A stretch of DNA of 64,000 nucleotides, taken from the NCBI GenBank assembly GCA_036541255.1, contig JAZHDD010000059.1:1-64000 (forward strand), written 5' to 3'. The position numbers were made by a program, and so were the translations under genes. The notes beneath the pieces were generated by a model, which saw only the letters and a list, made by a program, of their open reading frames with translations, was not told where the DNA came from and made no database searches. Each line of letters begins with the position of its first letter. Positions within the stretch are counted from its first letter, which is position 1. Shown here piece by piece: positions 34,401-41,460 of the stretch. Origin of the DNA: Paucidesulfovibrio sp036541255. GTDB lineage: Bacteria; Desulfobacterota; Desulfovibrionia; Desulfovibrionales; Desulfovibrionaceae.

Positions 34401-36897
34401 AAGCAAAGGAGACGGGTTCGCCTGGATCATAGGCGTACTTTTCCAGACTTTTGAGGCCGGGATAGCGGGAATAGATATGCACGGGCACGCCTTGCGCTCC
34501 GAGCACGCCCCGACCGCCCTGTTCACGCACTCGGGCAGTAATGCGGGCTTCCAGTGCCGCGGGAGGACGCAAGCCTTGGGGAATGTCGACGCTGAAACTC
34601 TTGCTGCCTGTATCGTCCAGGCGTTCTCCCTCGCGTACGAAGATTTCGGTCGCAGGGAATTCCCGTTCGGGATCGCCAAAGACGTATTCACCATATCCCG
34701 TGGGAGCAAAGGCCAGAGGCAGGAGGTTGACGCGTGTTTCCACGTCCAGTCCCGCTGCCGGGGGGCCGAAGAGATACCGGCTGTCCACGTTAAAACCAAG
34801 TGCCTTGCCTGGGGCTGCGGTTGCCGAATCAGACCGGATGTCCACGCGGATACGGTCCGGCACGAATTCTTCGACCTGATAGCGGTATTCGCCGATCATG
34901 TCGCCGCCGGCTGCCAATTGCAGGGTATAGGAACCGGTAAGGGCGTAGCTTGGCACATCCAGTTTGAACGGTGCCACGCCTTGGGCGTCGGAACGGAGCA
35001 AACGAGTGCCCAGATCACGGCCTTCCGGATCGATGCTCCGCAGGGTGAGGGGCATGGGAGCGGGGGCGGAGAGATGTTCGTCACGGACGACAGCGGCCCC
35101 TTCCAGACTTTCGCCGGGGCGGTAGATGTCGCGTTCGCCGTAGAGGAACGCGGTGAGACCCTGCTCGGAAAGCCCGCGTCCGCCGACGTCCAATCCGGTC
35201 GTATCGAGTTGGAAGTTGTCCGGCAAAAGGAAACTGAAGTCTTTGCCGAGTTCGGCCGTGATCAAAAATGGCCTGCCGTCCCGCATCTTTTCAGCTAACC
35301 CCTTGGCACGCCAAAGCCCCTGGCCATCGGTCAGACCTTGGGCCAAAATCTGATTCTGATCCGAGCGTACCGTGATCTTGACGCCGGACAGTGGGGACAG
35401 GCTGGAAAAGGAACTTACCCAGACCATCAAATCATCCGTGCCGCGCTTGGCCACCATACCCAGGTCGGTAACCAGCACCCAGCGTTGCAGCCCCCACCAG
35501 GAGCCGGGCAGTGTCACGCCGACGCGGTAAAAACCGGGTTCCTGCCCGTCGATATAGTCGGCCAGAGAAACGGGAGTTTCCACGCTACGGTTGCGTTTCC
35601 CCGATACCTTGAGGGTTTTTTCGATCAATCGATTTCCCAGGGAGCGATTCAGCTCGGAAAGGGAAAATTCTTCACCGAACACGCTCCAGCCGTAATCCGC
35701 GAAGAGCCAGAACAGGTTGTTGCGATAGACTCTGTCCACGGTAAGATTCACGTTGTCCGTATTCACAGTGGAGAGGTTCAGTGTCTGTGCGCCCTTGAGC
35801 GAGAGGAACATGCCTTCCTGGGCAAAGCCCGCGTGAGGATCAAGGTCGGGCATGGTGCCGCTGTAAACGTATTCCTTGTCGAGCTTGGCTCCGTCAATGG
35901 CCTGCAAGCCGGGCTGGATGCGCAGGACGTAATTGTTGCCTGGCAAGAAGTCGCCGTGCAGCGTCAACTCGGAGCCGTCAGCGGAAAGCCGGTACTCGGT
36001 GTTGGGGGAAACCTGGAGATACTCCCGCGCTCTCTCAGCATCAACAGAAGTGGAGAGGCGCACGCCCAGGTCAAAGACATTGCCGGTGTTTGAGGGCGCC
36101 ACGCTGGTTACGCGCAGCACCGGGTCCAAAACCACTTCGATGGAACGTTCGATTGTTTGGCCCAAGGCAATATTGCCGCCGCTCGGTGTCATGTCGCCGG
36201 ATATCGTGAAGGTCAACTCGCGGGATTCCGGTCGTTTTTCGAGCGGTGCACTGCGGAATTGTACCTCCCGGCTTCGGTAGCCCGTGAGTACGGCGATATC
36301 CACGGGAGTTTCAGAATCCGGATCGGTGAGCGTCATGGCCTGGAGCAAGGTCTCCGGATCAACGGGAGCGTTGAAGCGCAAGGTGCCTTCAAGGGTGACC
36401 AGAGTCGGACCGCCGGGTGCAGGGTAAAGCTCAAGGGAAATATCTTCCACGTTGAAGCTGCCCGTTTTGACGGAAAAAACGGTTTCGCCTGTGAATTTTT
36501 GGCCGGGCTGCAGCAACGTCTCCGGCTTGAGGGAAACGGCATAGTTGGTGGCCAGATGAAAAGGCTCTTCGGCTTTGTATGTCAGGACATAGGGTCCGGT
36601 CCAAACCCAGGTTCCGGGGAGATCGGGACTGACGTTCAATGCCGTGGCGTTGGCTGCTTCACCTTCAAGCCCTTTGCCAAGAGGATAGCTGAACTCCATA
36701 GTCAGGGCGCGACGCTGGGAAATATCCAGAATGACGTCCGTCACCGCGATGGACAAAGGATCATCTTTTGCTCCTGGTTGGGACGTGGTCGGGCCGGAAA
36801 CAAGCATGGCTGTTTCCGCGACGACAATGAGTCCAAGCAAGAGAATGGCAATGCTTTTGAAATCCTTGAGCCAGTCGGGCAGACGGCTGAATTGCAT
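31465..36897 (-). CDS. Bacterial alpha-2-macroglobulin
   Basis: A 1810-residue protein. Residues 1-35 contain a basic stretch and one hydrophobic segment, an inner-membrane anchor or uncleaved signal. Repeated MG-type beta domains follow, then a thioester site YPYGCAEQ with C1352 and Q1355, the pair that forms the internal thioester. It is thought to trap attacking proteases in the periplasm while pbpC repairs the wall. There is no lipobox Cys, unlike several bacterial relatives. ATG 36897 is six bases after GGAGG; a TTG at 36903 touches that site. Confidence 0.9.
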   Translation of the reverse strand: MQFSRLPDWLKDFKSIAILLLGLIVVAETAMLVSGPTTSQPGAKDDPLSIAVTDVILDISQRRALTMEFSYPLGKGLEGEAANATALNVSPDLPGTWVWTGPYVLTYKAEEPFHLATNYAVSLKPETLLQPGQKFTGETVFSVKTGSFNVEDISLELYPAPGGPTLVTLEGTLRFNAPVDPETLLQAMTLTDPDSETPVDIAVLTGYRSREVQFRSAPLEKRPESRELTFTISGDMTPSGGNIALGQTIERSIEVVLDPVLRVTSVAPSNTGNVFDLGVRLSTSVDAERAREYLQVSPNTEYRLSADGSELTLHGDFLPGNNYVLRIQPGLQAIDGAKLDKEYVYSGTMPDLDPHAGFAQEGMFLSLKGAQTLNLSTVNTDNVNLTVDRVYRNNLFWLFADYGWSVFGEEFSLSELNRSLGNRLIEKTLKVSGKRNRSVETPVSLADYIDGQEPGFYRVGVTLPGSWWGLQRWVLVTDLGMVAKRGTDDLMVWVSSFSSLSPLSGVKITVRSDQNQILAQGLTDGQGLWRAKGLAEKMRDGRPFLITAELGKDFSFLLPDNFQLDTTGLDVGGRGLSEQGLTAFLYGERDIYRPGESLEGAAVVRDEHLSAPAPMPLTLRSIDPEGRDLGTRLLRSDAQGVAPFKLDVPSYALTGSYTLQLAAGGDMIGEYRYQVEEFVPDRIRVDIRSDSATAAPGKALGFNVDSRYLFGPPAAGLDVETRVNLLPLAFAPTGYGEYVFGDPEREFPATEIFVREGERLDDTGSKSFSVDIPQGLRPPAALEARITARVREQGGRGVLGAQGVPVHIYSRYPGLKSLEKYAYDPGEPVSFAFVNLTPEGTPTAGKLTATLFKDEWQTVVRRTPSGGYRYESNRDPRLLRTLDLDTTDGKGAFSFTPDEFGSYRVVLAAADGSASQVEFYCGGWGYSPWAMENPARIEILPDKEEYSTGETATFQLRTPFSGTALVTLESRSVLETRIVRVEGNTASVSFAVKSSYAPNVYVSAVLVRPASELEPGEAGRAFGAVPFYVDRASHLLNVNLDSPQEIKPGEEFQISAQTLPGSTVTIAAVDEGILQLIAQSTPNPFDFFYAKRRLDVTSYDIFSLLFPEPAVEGAASAGGGEMLAAMADYVRTEGINRVKPVTFWSGPLVADDQGRIIFKAQAPEGFQGALRIMAVAVNDKRFGSMNVQTRIKSPISATPTFPRFMALEETVLVPVTVRNDTDSERKITLHVTTEGPVSLDQESMELTIPAGLDQTVSFQIATGAQEGQCSFMVTAESGNERFRTKTEVPLRAAYPFQRTVLAGVMESEDVELPAADQGLIPDTVRRELHIGGLPMIRYAGELKELLRYPYGCAEQTVSQAFPLLYFGDLAQELAPELTSLGNDAMVQSAIHRLGAMRTNDGGFGFWPGSYDADPWVTIYTAHFLNEARRAGFSVDANLIDPALDYLRRIVWEQNPEKQSGLQRITYALYVLARAGTPDRGSMNFLRQQHLGKLDAQSGVLLASAFAAGGDTQAFNAILAKVGPEQKINRERGENLNSPVRNLALTLLALMDASPADTRIPGTVEQLSLLLDGAGSYTTQESALAFMALGAFFDRQRAQTPFSGQILSDGRVLGTFSNEQALHLRDLNNAAIRVKLDGPVAPGAVLYSLETRGVPTKTAYAPENKGLEIRQSLLDRDGNLQEGEIRQGDLLVLKVDVRSRSGDIPHLAIQTLLPTGLEVENPRLSTTEHPAWMADMPMDASYKDLRDDRVLLFGDLFPAADTPDNWRSQYILVRAVTAGTFTLPPVRAEAMYDPSVYAQGEAGKMEVIKDF

Positions 36898-37053
36898 CTG
36901 CAACCTCCGGAATATCTAGTAAGTTTTTTGGGGAAATAACGTCGCTGATATGGTTTATAGCGCATTTTGCGTGGCTACGGAAGACGTGGTGTGGGAACGG
37001 ATATTGCTCATTAGACGGGGTATGCAGAATCTACCGGGTCGAGGAGACACCTC

Positions 37054-37209
37054 ATGCGTCTGATGCTACTCTTTCTGGTATTGACCTTGACCATTGTTAT
37101 CGGTTTGGAACGAATGCAGGGGATACGGACAGAAGGCGAGAACTGGCCGCCGCAAGTGGAATGCCAGGTGCTGGTAACCAACAATGGGCCTTTTTATTAT
37201 GTTGAATAG
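37054..37209 (+). CDS. Small 51-residue membrane or secreted protein
   Basis: A short frame beginning with a hydrophobic stretch (MRLMLLFLVLTLTIVIGLE) and then a hydrophilic tail that ends PFYYVE, with one Cys at residue 37. GAGGAG lies seven bases upstream of the ATG at 37054. Its stop at 37207-37209 overlaps the start of the next small gene, at 37199, in another frame, so translation is probably coupled. No family recognised. It could be an exported peptide or a membrane regulator; it could also be a chance frame, but the ribosome site and coupling argue for a gene. Confidence 0.5.
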   Translation: MRLMLLFLVLTLTIVIGLERMQGIRTEGENWPPQVECQVLVTNNGPFYYVE

Positions 37210-37507
37210 ATTTGTCGTGATGCTGCTTATTTGGGGCTGCTTTTTTGCGGCAGGCGAAGCCAGTGCCCAACAGGACTGGCAGGCCGAGGAAAAGCATTGC
37301 GTCGCCAAGTGTCCTGCCATGCCCCGTTTCGGCGGCGTGGAAACCGATGCCCAGTATCATGCCCGCATGCGACAACAGGCCCGGCATGATCAGTGTTTTC
37401 TTGAATGCGCCAGGCGGTCGAGCAGCAGGTTCAAGCCCAGCTTTGTGTCCATCGACGAGGCAGCCAAAGCATATTACCGCCGCAACGGCGTTACGGTCGG
37501 TCCCTGA
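37199..37507 (+). CDS. Small secreted protein with twin CX3C motif
   Basis: A 102-residue exported protein. Residues 1-23 form a signal peptide (FVVMLLIWGCFFAAGEASA). The mature part has two CX3C pairs, C34-C38 and C66-C70, 27 residues apart, the spacing that in other proteins forms a disulfide-stapled helix hairpin. I prefer ATG 37199; an ATG at 37184 would add five residues. No known family was recognised. It sits between an alpha-2-macroglobulin gene (divergent) and a histidine kinase gene, with no evident link. Confidence 0.65.
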   Translation: MLNRFVVMLLIWGCFFAAGEASAQQDWQAEEKHCVAKCPAMPRFGGVETDAQYHARMRQQARHDQCFLECARRSSSRFKPSFVSIDEAAKAYYRRNGVTVGP

Positions 37508-37579
37508 TTCGGCGCAATCATTCTAAAGGCGGCGACATTCTTCAGCCCATGGTTTATGCTGAAGGAAAAGGAGCCGGTG

Positions 37580-39193
37580 ATGTCATCGAAGCGTCGAAAC
37601 CCAGCCAAAACCAACAGACAGGCACCGTCTCATCCGGATAAGAGCTCGTCCACCAAGGATTCAACGGAGCATTTGTCGGAAAGCGTAGCCTGTTTGTGGG
37701 AAGACGGCGACAGGGAATACCGCGTCGCCGTTGTGGGTACGGGGCCGGGTTTCATGGCCTTGCTCGATGTGGCGTTCAATCCGCTCTTCCGTGATTTTAT
37801 TCCTCCCGTGCGTGTTATCGGAGTGGCCCGACCCGGGCCGAATCCTGCCAAACTGGATTACGCGCGCGAGCGCGGCCTGCCATTTTATGAAACCCTGGAT
37901 GAACTCATGGCGTCCCAACCTCATGTCAATATGGTTGTGGACCTGACCGGCGAGGATGCGCGTCTGCGCTCCGTGCGGGAGCGCTTCGGCGATCGCGTGA
38001 CCATCCTGGATCAGGATGCGGCCATATTCATTTGCGGGCTGCACGACATGGCCAAGGCAAATACGTCCTTCCGTGACGACCTGGATCGGCAGCGGCATCT
38101 TTTGCAGGCCATCGTGGATGAGGTGCGCGAGGATATCATGCTCCTGGACCTGGAGGGGCGCGTGGTGGACATGAACCGCAATGTTTGGCGGCGCACCGGC
38201 CGTTCCAAGCCTGAATTGATTGGAAAATACTGTTGGGAAGTGCTCACCAAGCGTGACGGCAAGCAATTTTGCAATAGTCTGGATGCCAAATGTCCTTTGC
38301 AGCGGAGTCTGGAGACTCGTCTCAAGGATGAAGCCCTGTTCACCCGCGTCAGCGCCGGGGGGCGGTTGCTCTACTATCGGGTTTATTCTTATCCTGTCTT
38401 TGACCGCTCCGGGAGGCTGAGCCATATCATGATGATGCATCGGGATATCACTGCTCGTACGCATCGCGAAAAGCATCTGCAACAGACGGAAAAGCTCGCG
38501 GCCATCGGCGAGATGTCCACCTATCTGGCGCACGAGATACGCAATCCGCTTTGCGCCATTGGCGGGTTTACTCAGGTACTGTTGCGTTCGCCCAATCTTT
38601 CGGAAAAAGAACGTGAAAAGGTGGGCATCATAGCCGAGGAAACTAAACGTCTCGACAAGTTGCTCAGCGGAATTCTCAATTTTGCCCGCCCTGTCAAAAC
38701 TCCTCTGGACGAAGTGGACGTGGGAGAATTGGCCAGCGATACCGTGGAGCTGATGCAAATTGGGTATCAGGAGATGGGATATCGCTTCAGTCTGGACGTG
38801 GAGCAAGGTGTGCCCAAGATTCGTGGTGGGGCCGAGAATATCAAGCAATGTCTTGTGAATATGATCAAGAACTCCATGGAAGCCATGCCCGACGGTGGAC
38901 CGATCCGGGTCAGCGTCGGGCTTGAAGGAGACCGTGTGCGGCTTGGGGTCGAGGACCAGGGCACGGGCATGGACGAGGTGGAGCAGGAAAGGGCCTTCAG
39001 TCCGTTTTACAGCACCAAGGAGGGCGGGACGGGGCTGGGGCTGGCCATGATCAAGAAGCTCGTGGCTGACATGGGCGGTTCCATAGAGCTGCGCAGTCAG
39101 CCGGGCAAGGGCACGGCGATATATCTCTTGTTTCCGCCTATCCTGGAAGTTGCCGCCACGCCTTCTACGCCGTCAGCGACTCCAAGGAACTAG
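37580..39193 (+). CDS. Sensor histidine kinase with N-terminal Rossmann-like domain and PAS
   Basis: A 537-residue soluble kinase without membrane segments. Residues 48-165 resemble an NAD(P)-binding Rossmann domain (VAVVGTGPGFMALL at 49-62; VIGVARPGPN; VVDLTGED). A PAS domain follows at about 172-295 with three Cys (C218, C231, C238). HisKA is near 302-370 with phospho-accepting H318 in AHEIRNP, then HATPase with N427 and DQGTGM near 459. No response regulator is next to it. The start ATG 37580 has GGAG seven bases upstream. The dehydrogenase-like part may sense a nucleotide or metabolite. Confidence 0.85.
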   Translation: MSSKRRNPAKTNRQAPSHPDKSSSTKDSTEHLSESVACLWEDGDREYRVAVVGTGPGFMALLDVAFNPLFRDFIPPVRVIGVARPGPNPAKLDYARERGLPFYETLDELMASQPHVNMVVDLTGEDARLRSVRERFGDRVTILDQDAAIFICGLHDMAKANTSFRDDLDRQRHLLQAIVDEVREDIMLLDLEGRVVDMNRNVWRRTGRSKPELIGKYCWEVLTKRDGKQFCNSLDAKCPLQRSLETRLKDEALFTRVSAGGRLLYYRVYSYPVFDRSGRLSHIMMMHRDITARTHREKHLQQTEKLAAIGEMSTYLAHEIRNPLCAIGGFTQVLLRSPNLSEKEREKVGIIAEETKRLDKLLSGILNFARPVKTPLDEVDVGELASDTVELMQIGYQEMGYRFSLDVEQGVPKIRGGAENIKQCLVNMIKNSMEAMPDGGPIRVSVGLEGDRVRLGVEDQGTGMDEVEQERAFSPFYSTKEGGTGLGLAMIKKLVADMGGSIELRSQPGKGTAIYLLFPPILEVAATPSTPSATPRN

Positions 39194-40062
39194 CGGCAGA
39201 GCCAAAGTGCTGAGTCACGCAGGCCGAGCATGACCTGACGGCTGGCCGAGCCCAAAAATACACGCCCAAGAAGTCCTTTGCCCGCACCGGTCCGCCCCAT
39301 GGCAATGGCGGCGTATCCACCTTTGTCCGCCATCTCCAGGATGGTCTGAGAAATCTTCGCGTTGTCGGCGGTTCGGCATTCGATGCGTTCAGTTTCCACG
39401 CCGTTTTCATCAAGGATCGCGCGGGCTCGGGCAAAGATCGTTTCCGTATCCGGAGAATGTGTTTTACCGCTTACAACTTGAAAAAGGGTTATGGGATGGT
39501 GCGTTGCCATGCCGAGCATGAAACCGGCATGGTCGGCTATCCGATAGCAGGCTTCGGAGCCATCCAGACAAAGAAGCACTCCCAGACGATCCTCGTCCGG
39601 AGTGCGGCAGATCCAGAGAGGAACTGTGGTCTTGTGTTTCAGGGCCTCTTCGGTGACGCTTCGTTCGACGAGTTGCTCCAGGCGCATCAGGCCGCGCTTA
39701 CCCAACACCACGGCGTCATACAGGCCCTTTTCCCCTTCGTTGAGGATGTCGTCCACGGTACTGCCTGTCTGGGGAACGCATTTGATATCGATGTTGTTCG
39801 TGTCGAAGCCTCCGGCGGTGAGCATCGCTTTTGCCGCATCCAGGGCCTGGCGGAACTGTTGCTCGTACTTGCGGGCGTAGTCGTCGGAAAGGGTCAGGGT
39901 TTCATAGGATTTTTCTTCTTCCCAAACCCGGGGGCCTTGGGGGAAGGCGGCAAAAAGGGTCAACTTCAGGTCGCAGCTTTGTGAAAAAAAAGAGGAAACA
40001 AAACGGACGCCGTGAATGGCTCGCGGATTGTCGCTGATGGCAACGAGAAGATGTCGATTCAT
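39190..40062 (-). CDS. Tandem universal stress protein (two UspA domains)
   Basis: A 290-residue protein with two UspA domains. The first carries GKRGLMRLEQLVERSVTEEAL, the second GRTGAGKGLLGRVFLGSASRQV, the G-x2-G-x9-G-S/T ATP-loop type. ATG 40062 follows AGGAGG by six bases. It ends on a CTAG palindrome shared with the stop of the histidine kinase on the other strand. It is preceded after 16 bases by the unknown gene at 40079. USPs with an ATP loop bind ATP and often AMP; the exact role here is unknown. Confidence 0.88.
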   Translation of the reverse strand: MNRHLLVAISDNPRAIHGVRFVSSFFSQSCDLKLTLFAAFPQGPRVWEEEKSYETLTLSDDYARKYEQQFRQALDAAKAMLTAGGFDTNNIDIKCVPQTGSTVDDILNEGEKGLYDAVVLGKRGLMRLEQLVERSVTEEALKHKTTVPLWICRTPDEDRLGVLLCLDGSEACYRIADHAGFMLGMATHHPITLFQVVSGKTHSPDTETIFARARAILDENGVETERIECRTADNAKISQTILEMADKGGYAAIAMGRTGAGKGLLGRVFLGSASRQVMLGLRDSALWLCR

Positions 40063-40078
40063 GAAGGCTCCTCCTGGT

Positions 40079-40918
40079 TCATTGCTGCTCGTCGGTTGCC
40101 TTGAAGAACGACTGTTGCGTTTCTTCCGGAGGCAATCCCGGCTCCCAATCAATGGGACGTCCTGCGGCCTGGAGCAGACCTTGGCATTCCTCACCCCAGC
40201 AAAGCAGTCGGCCGCGTCTTTTGTTTCTCCTGGTCTTGCGGGAAACAACTTGCCCTGTACGGGAGTAGAGCAGTTCCCGACCGTTGCGGATACTATACCA
40301 TGTCTTTGATGGGGGTGCAGCTAGAAATATTTCAGCAGCTTGCCGCAACGTGTCGAAAATCGGTAGGGCCAGTCGGCCTGCCGGGAGGTCCTGATCGACT
40401 TCTCCTGGGGCCAGCGCTTCGACGAGCCTTCCATTGCTTTCGGTCCAAAAACCTTCCATGGCAATGGTCCGAAGTCTATCCATGGCGTCCAGAGCCAGTG
40501 CAAGGCCATATCCGGGTTCATGGAGCAGAATGTCGATCGCGCCAATGGCAAAAAGGTCGCATAAGTCGCGGTGCGCTGGGAACTCCAAAACCCTTCGGGC
40601 ATAATCTTTCCGGCGAATCAATGCCAATGCAGCAAGGGAATGACGTTCAGCCAACTCGTGGTCTGGGGAGGGAAAGTGGAACAATAAAAAACGACCGCAA
40701 ATCCAGGGGGAATTGGAGGTCGTGTTGGAGTGGAGAATTCCATAGGAGCCGCTTGCAGGGTCTAAAGAAACCCCCCAAGCCTTGGGAGCGGTTCCGTCGA
40801 GATGATAGGCGTATTTTGCGTCCTGGATGGATTCATCTAATTTGTACAGAAGGGTGTCCATGACGCGACAAAGTTTGTGGTCATGGCGGCCCGGTTCAGC
40901 TTTGGCCTGTTGATGCAT
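40079..40918 (-). CDS. Hypothetical protein upstream of the universal stress gene
   Basis: A 279-residue soluble protein that I do not recognise. It contains no signal peptide or membrane helix. The middle is a helical, leucine-rich region (residues 90-175; LAERHSLAALALIRRKDY) and the C-terminus is basic then polar (RKTRRNKRRGR, CWGEECQG). The gene is 16 bases ahead of the tandem universal stress gene, so the two probably form an operon, possibly a stress-response pair. GGAGAG upstream of the ATG 40918 is a reasonable ribosome site. Confidence 0.6.
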   Translation of the reverse strand: MHQQAKAEPGRHDHKLCRVMDTLLYKLDESIQDAKYAYHLDGTAPKAWGVSLDPASGSYGILHSNTTSNSPWICGRFLLFHFPSPDHELAERHSLAALALIRRKDYARRVLEFPAHRDLCDLFAIGAIDILLHEPGYGLALALDAMDRLRTIAMEGFWTESNGRLVEALAPGEVDQDLPAGRLALPIFDTLRQAAEIFLAAPPSKTWYSIRNGRELLYSRTGQVVSRKTRRNKRRGRLLCWGEECQGLLQAAGRPIDWEPGLPPEETQQSFFKATDEQQ

Positions 40919-41129
40919 TTGCGTCGCTCTCCTTGATCCGGGCTTTTTTCTAAATGTGCAGCAATCCTCGTGCCTTTCCTGGTAATGCCCGCCAATATTG
41001 AATGGACGAAATTAGTAGGAAATTATTTGGGCGCGTAATTCTCCTGAAGTGCAAAATGAGGAGTGATACTCAGCCCATGGGAGCTTGTGAGCAGACGGCG
41101 GAGAGCAAAGTCCATTGAATGATTGTGTG

Positions 41130-41154
41130 TAACGGCCTTAGGTTAAGACCGTTA
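41130..41154. repeat. Imperfect inverted repeat in the 541-base gap
   Basis: TAACGG-C-CTTA and TAAG-A-CCGTTA flank GGT, ten paired bases with one mismatch. There is no T-run. It lies in 40919-41283, otherwise an AT-rich stretch with no recognised gene and no certain function. Confidence 0.35.
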
Positions 41155-41283
41155 TCACCGTATATTGGTAAAAGAATCTTTCCTGCTTAAGGGGATAGGT
41201 TTGGGAATAGATCGGTATCCATTCGTTCAATGAGATTTGTTTTGTAGAGGATGGAAGTTGCTTGGAGTGGTCTATTATTGCGT

Positions 41284-41310
41284 TTGACAACCTGTATTGC
41301 CAAGTATAAT
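41284..41310 (+). promoter_or_regulatory. Consensus sigma-70 promoter of the fluoride-riboswitch operon
   Basis: TTGACA (41284-41289) and TATAAT (41305-41310) are both perfect hexamers, separated by 15 bases (shorter than the usual 17). Transcription would begin near 41317, shortly before the riboswitch. Confidence 0.75.
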
Positions 41311-41334
41311 AAATAAGTTGCGAATAGACCAACA

Positions 41335-41383
41335 GGGGATGGGGTTCCCCTTGAACCGCTTGTTATGCTGATAACTCCTACGG
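41335..41383 (+). promoter_or_regulatory. Fluoride riboswitch (crcB motif)
   Basis: The aptamer has the conserved layout in order: GGGGATGGGGTTCCCC (P1 and the conserved GATGG), AACCGC, GCTGAT and ACTCCTACGG, as in bacterial crcB-motif RNAs, e.g. GGCGAUGG..UUCGCC..AACGC..GCUAAUGACUCCUAC. Its downstream expression platform is the terminator at 41411-41437; ACTCCT (41374-41379) can also pair with AGGAGT at 41395-41400, a candidate switch helix. It should let RNA polymerase reach the MFS gene when fluoride is bound. Confidence 0.85.
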
Positions 41384-41410
41384 ATTGTGACGGAAGGAGT
41401 GCTTTGTTCT

Positions 41411-41437
41411 AACCACGCCGTTGTGTGGTTTTTTTAT
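41411..41437 (+). terminator. Riboswitch-controlled terminator before the MFS gene
   Basis: AACCAC (41411-41416) pairs with GTGGTT (41425-41430) around GCCGTTGT, followed by further T. It is the intrinsic stop that the fluoride switch would release. Confidence 0.75.
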
Positions 41438-41460
41438 TTATCAGCAAACGAGCGGGGATT

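Noticed and set aside
33796..35298. Plus-strand open frame of 500 codons opposite the alpha-2-macroglobulin gene
   Set aside because: Shadow of a long GC-rich coding sequence; no motif or ribosome site.
37184..37198. ATG 37184 as start of the CX3C protein
   Set aside because: It only adds MGLFI before a complete signal peptide; ATG 37199 has better coupling to the preceding stop.
41138..41332. Minus-strand open frame upstream of the riboswitch
   Set aside because: It overlaps the consensus promoter, lacks a ribosome site and has no recognisable protein character.
41425..41460. GTG 41425 as start of the MFS gene
   Set aside because: It sits in the terminator hairpin of the riboswitch; ATG 41461 gives the normal N-terminus.
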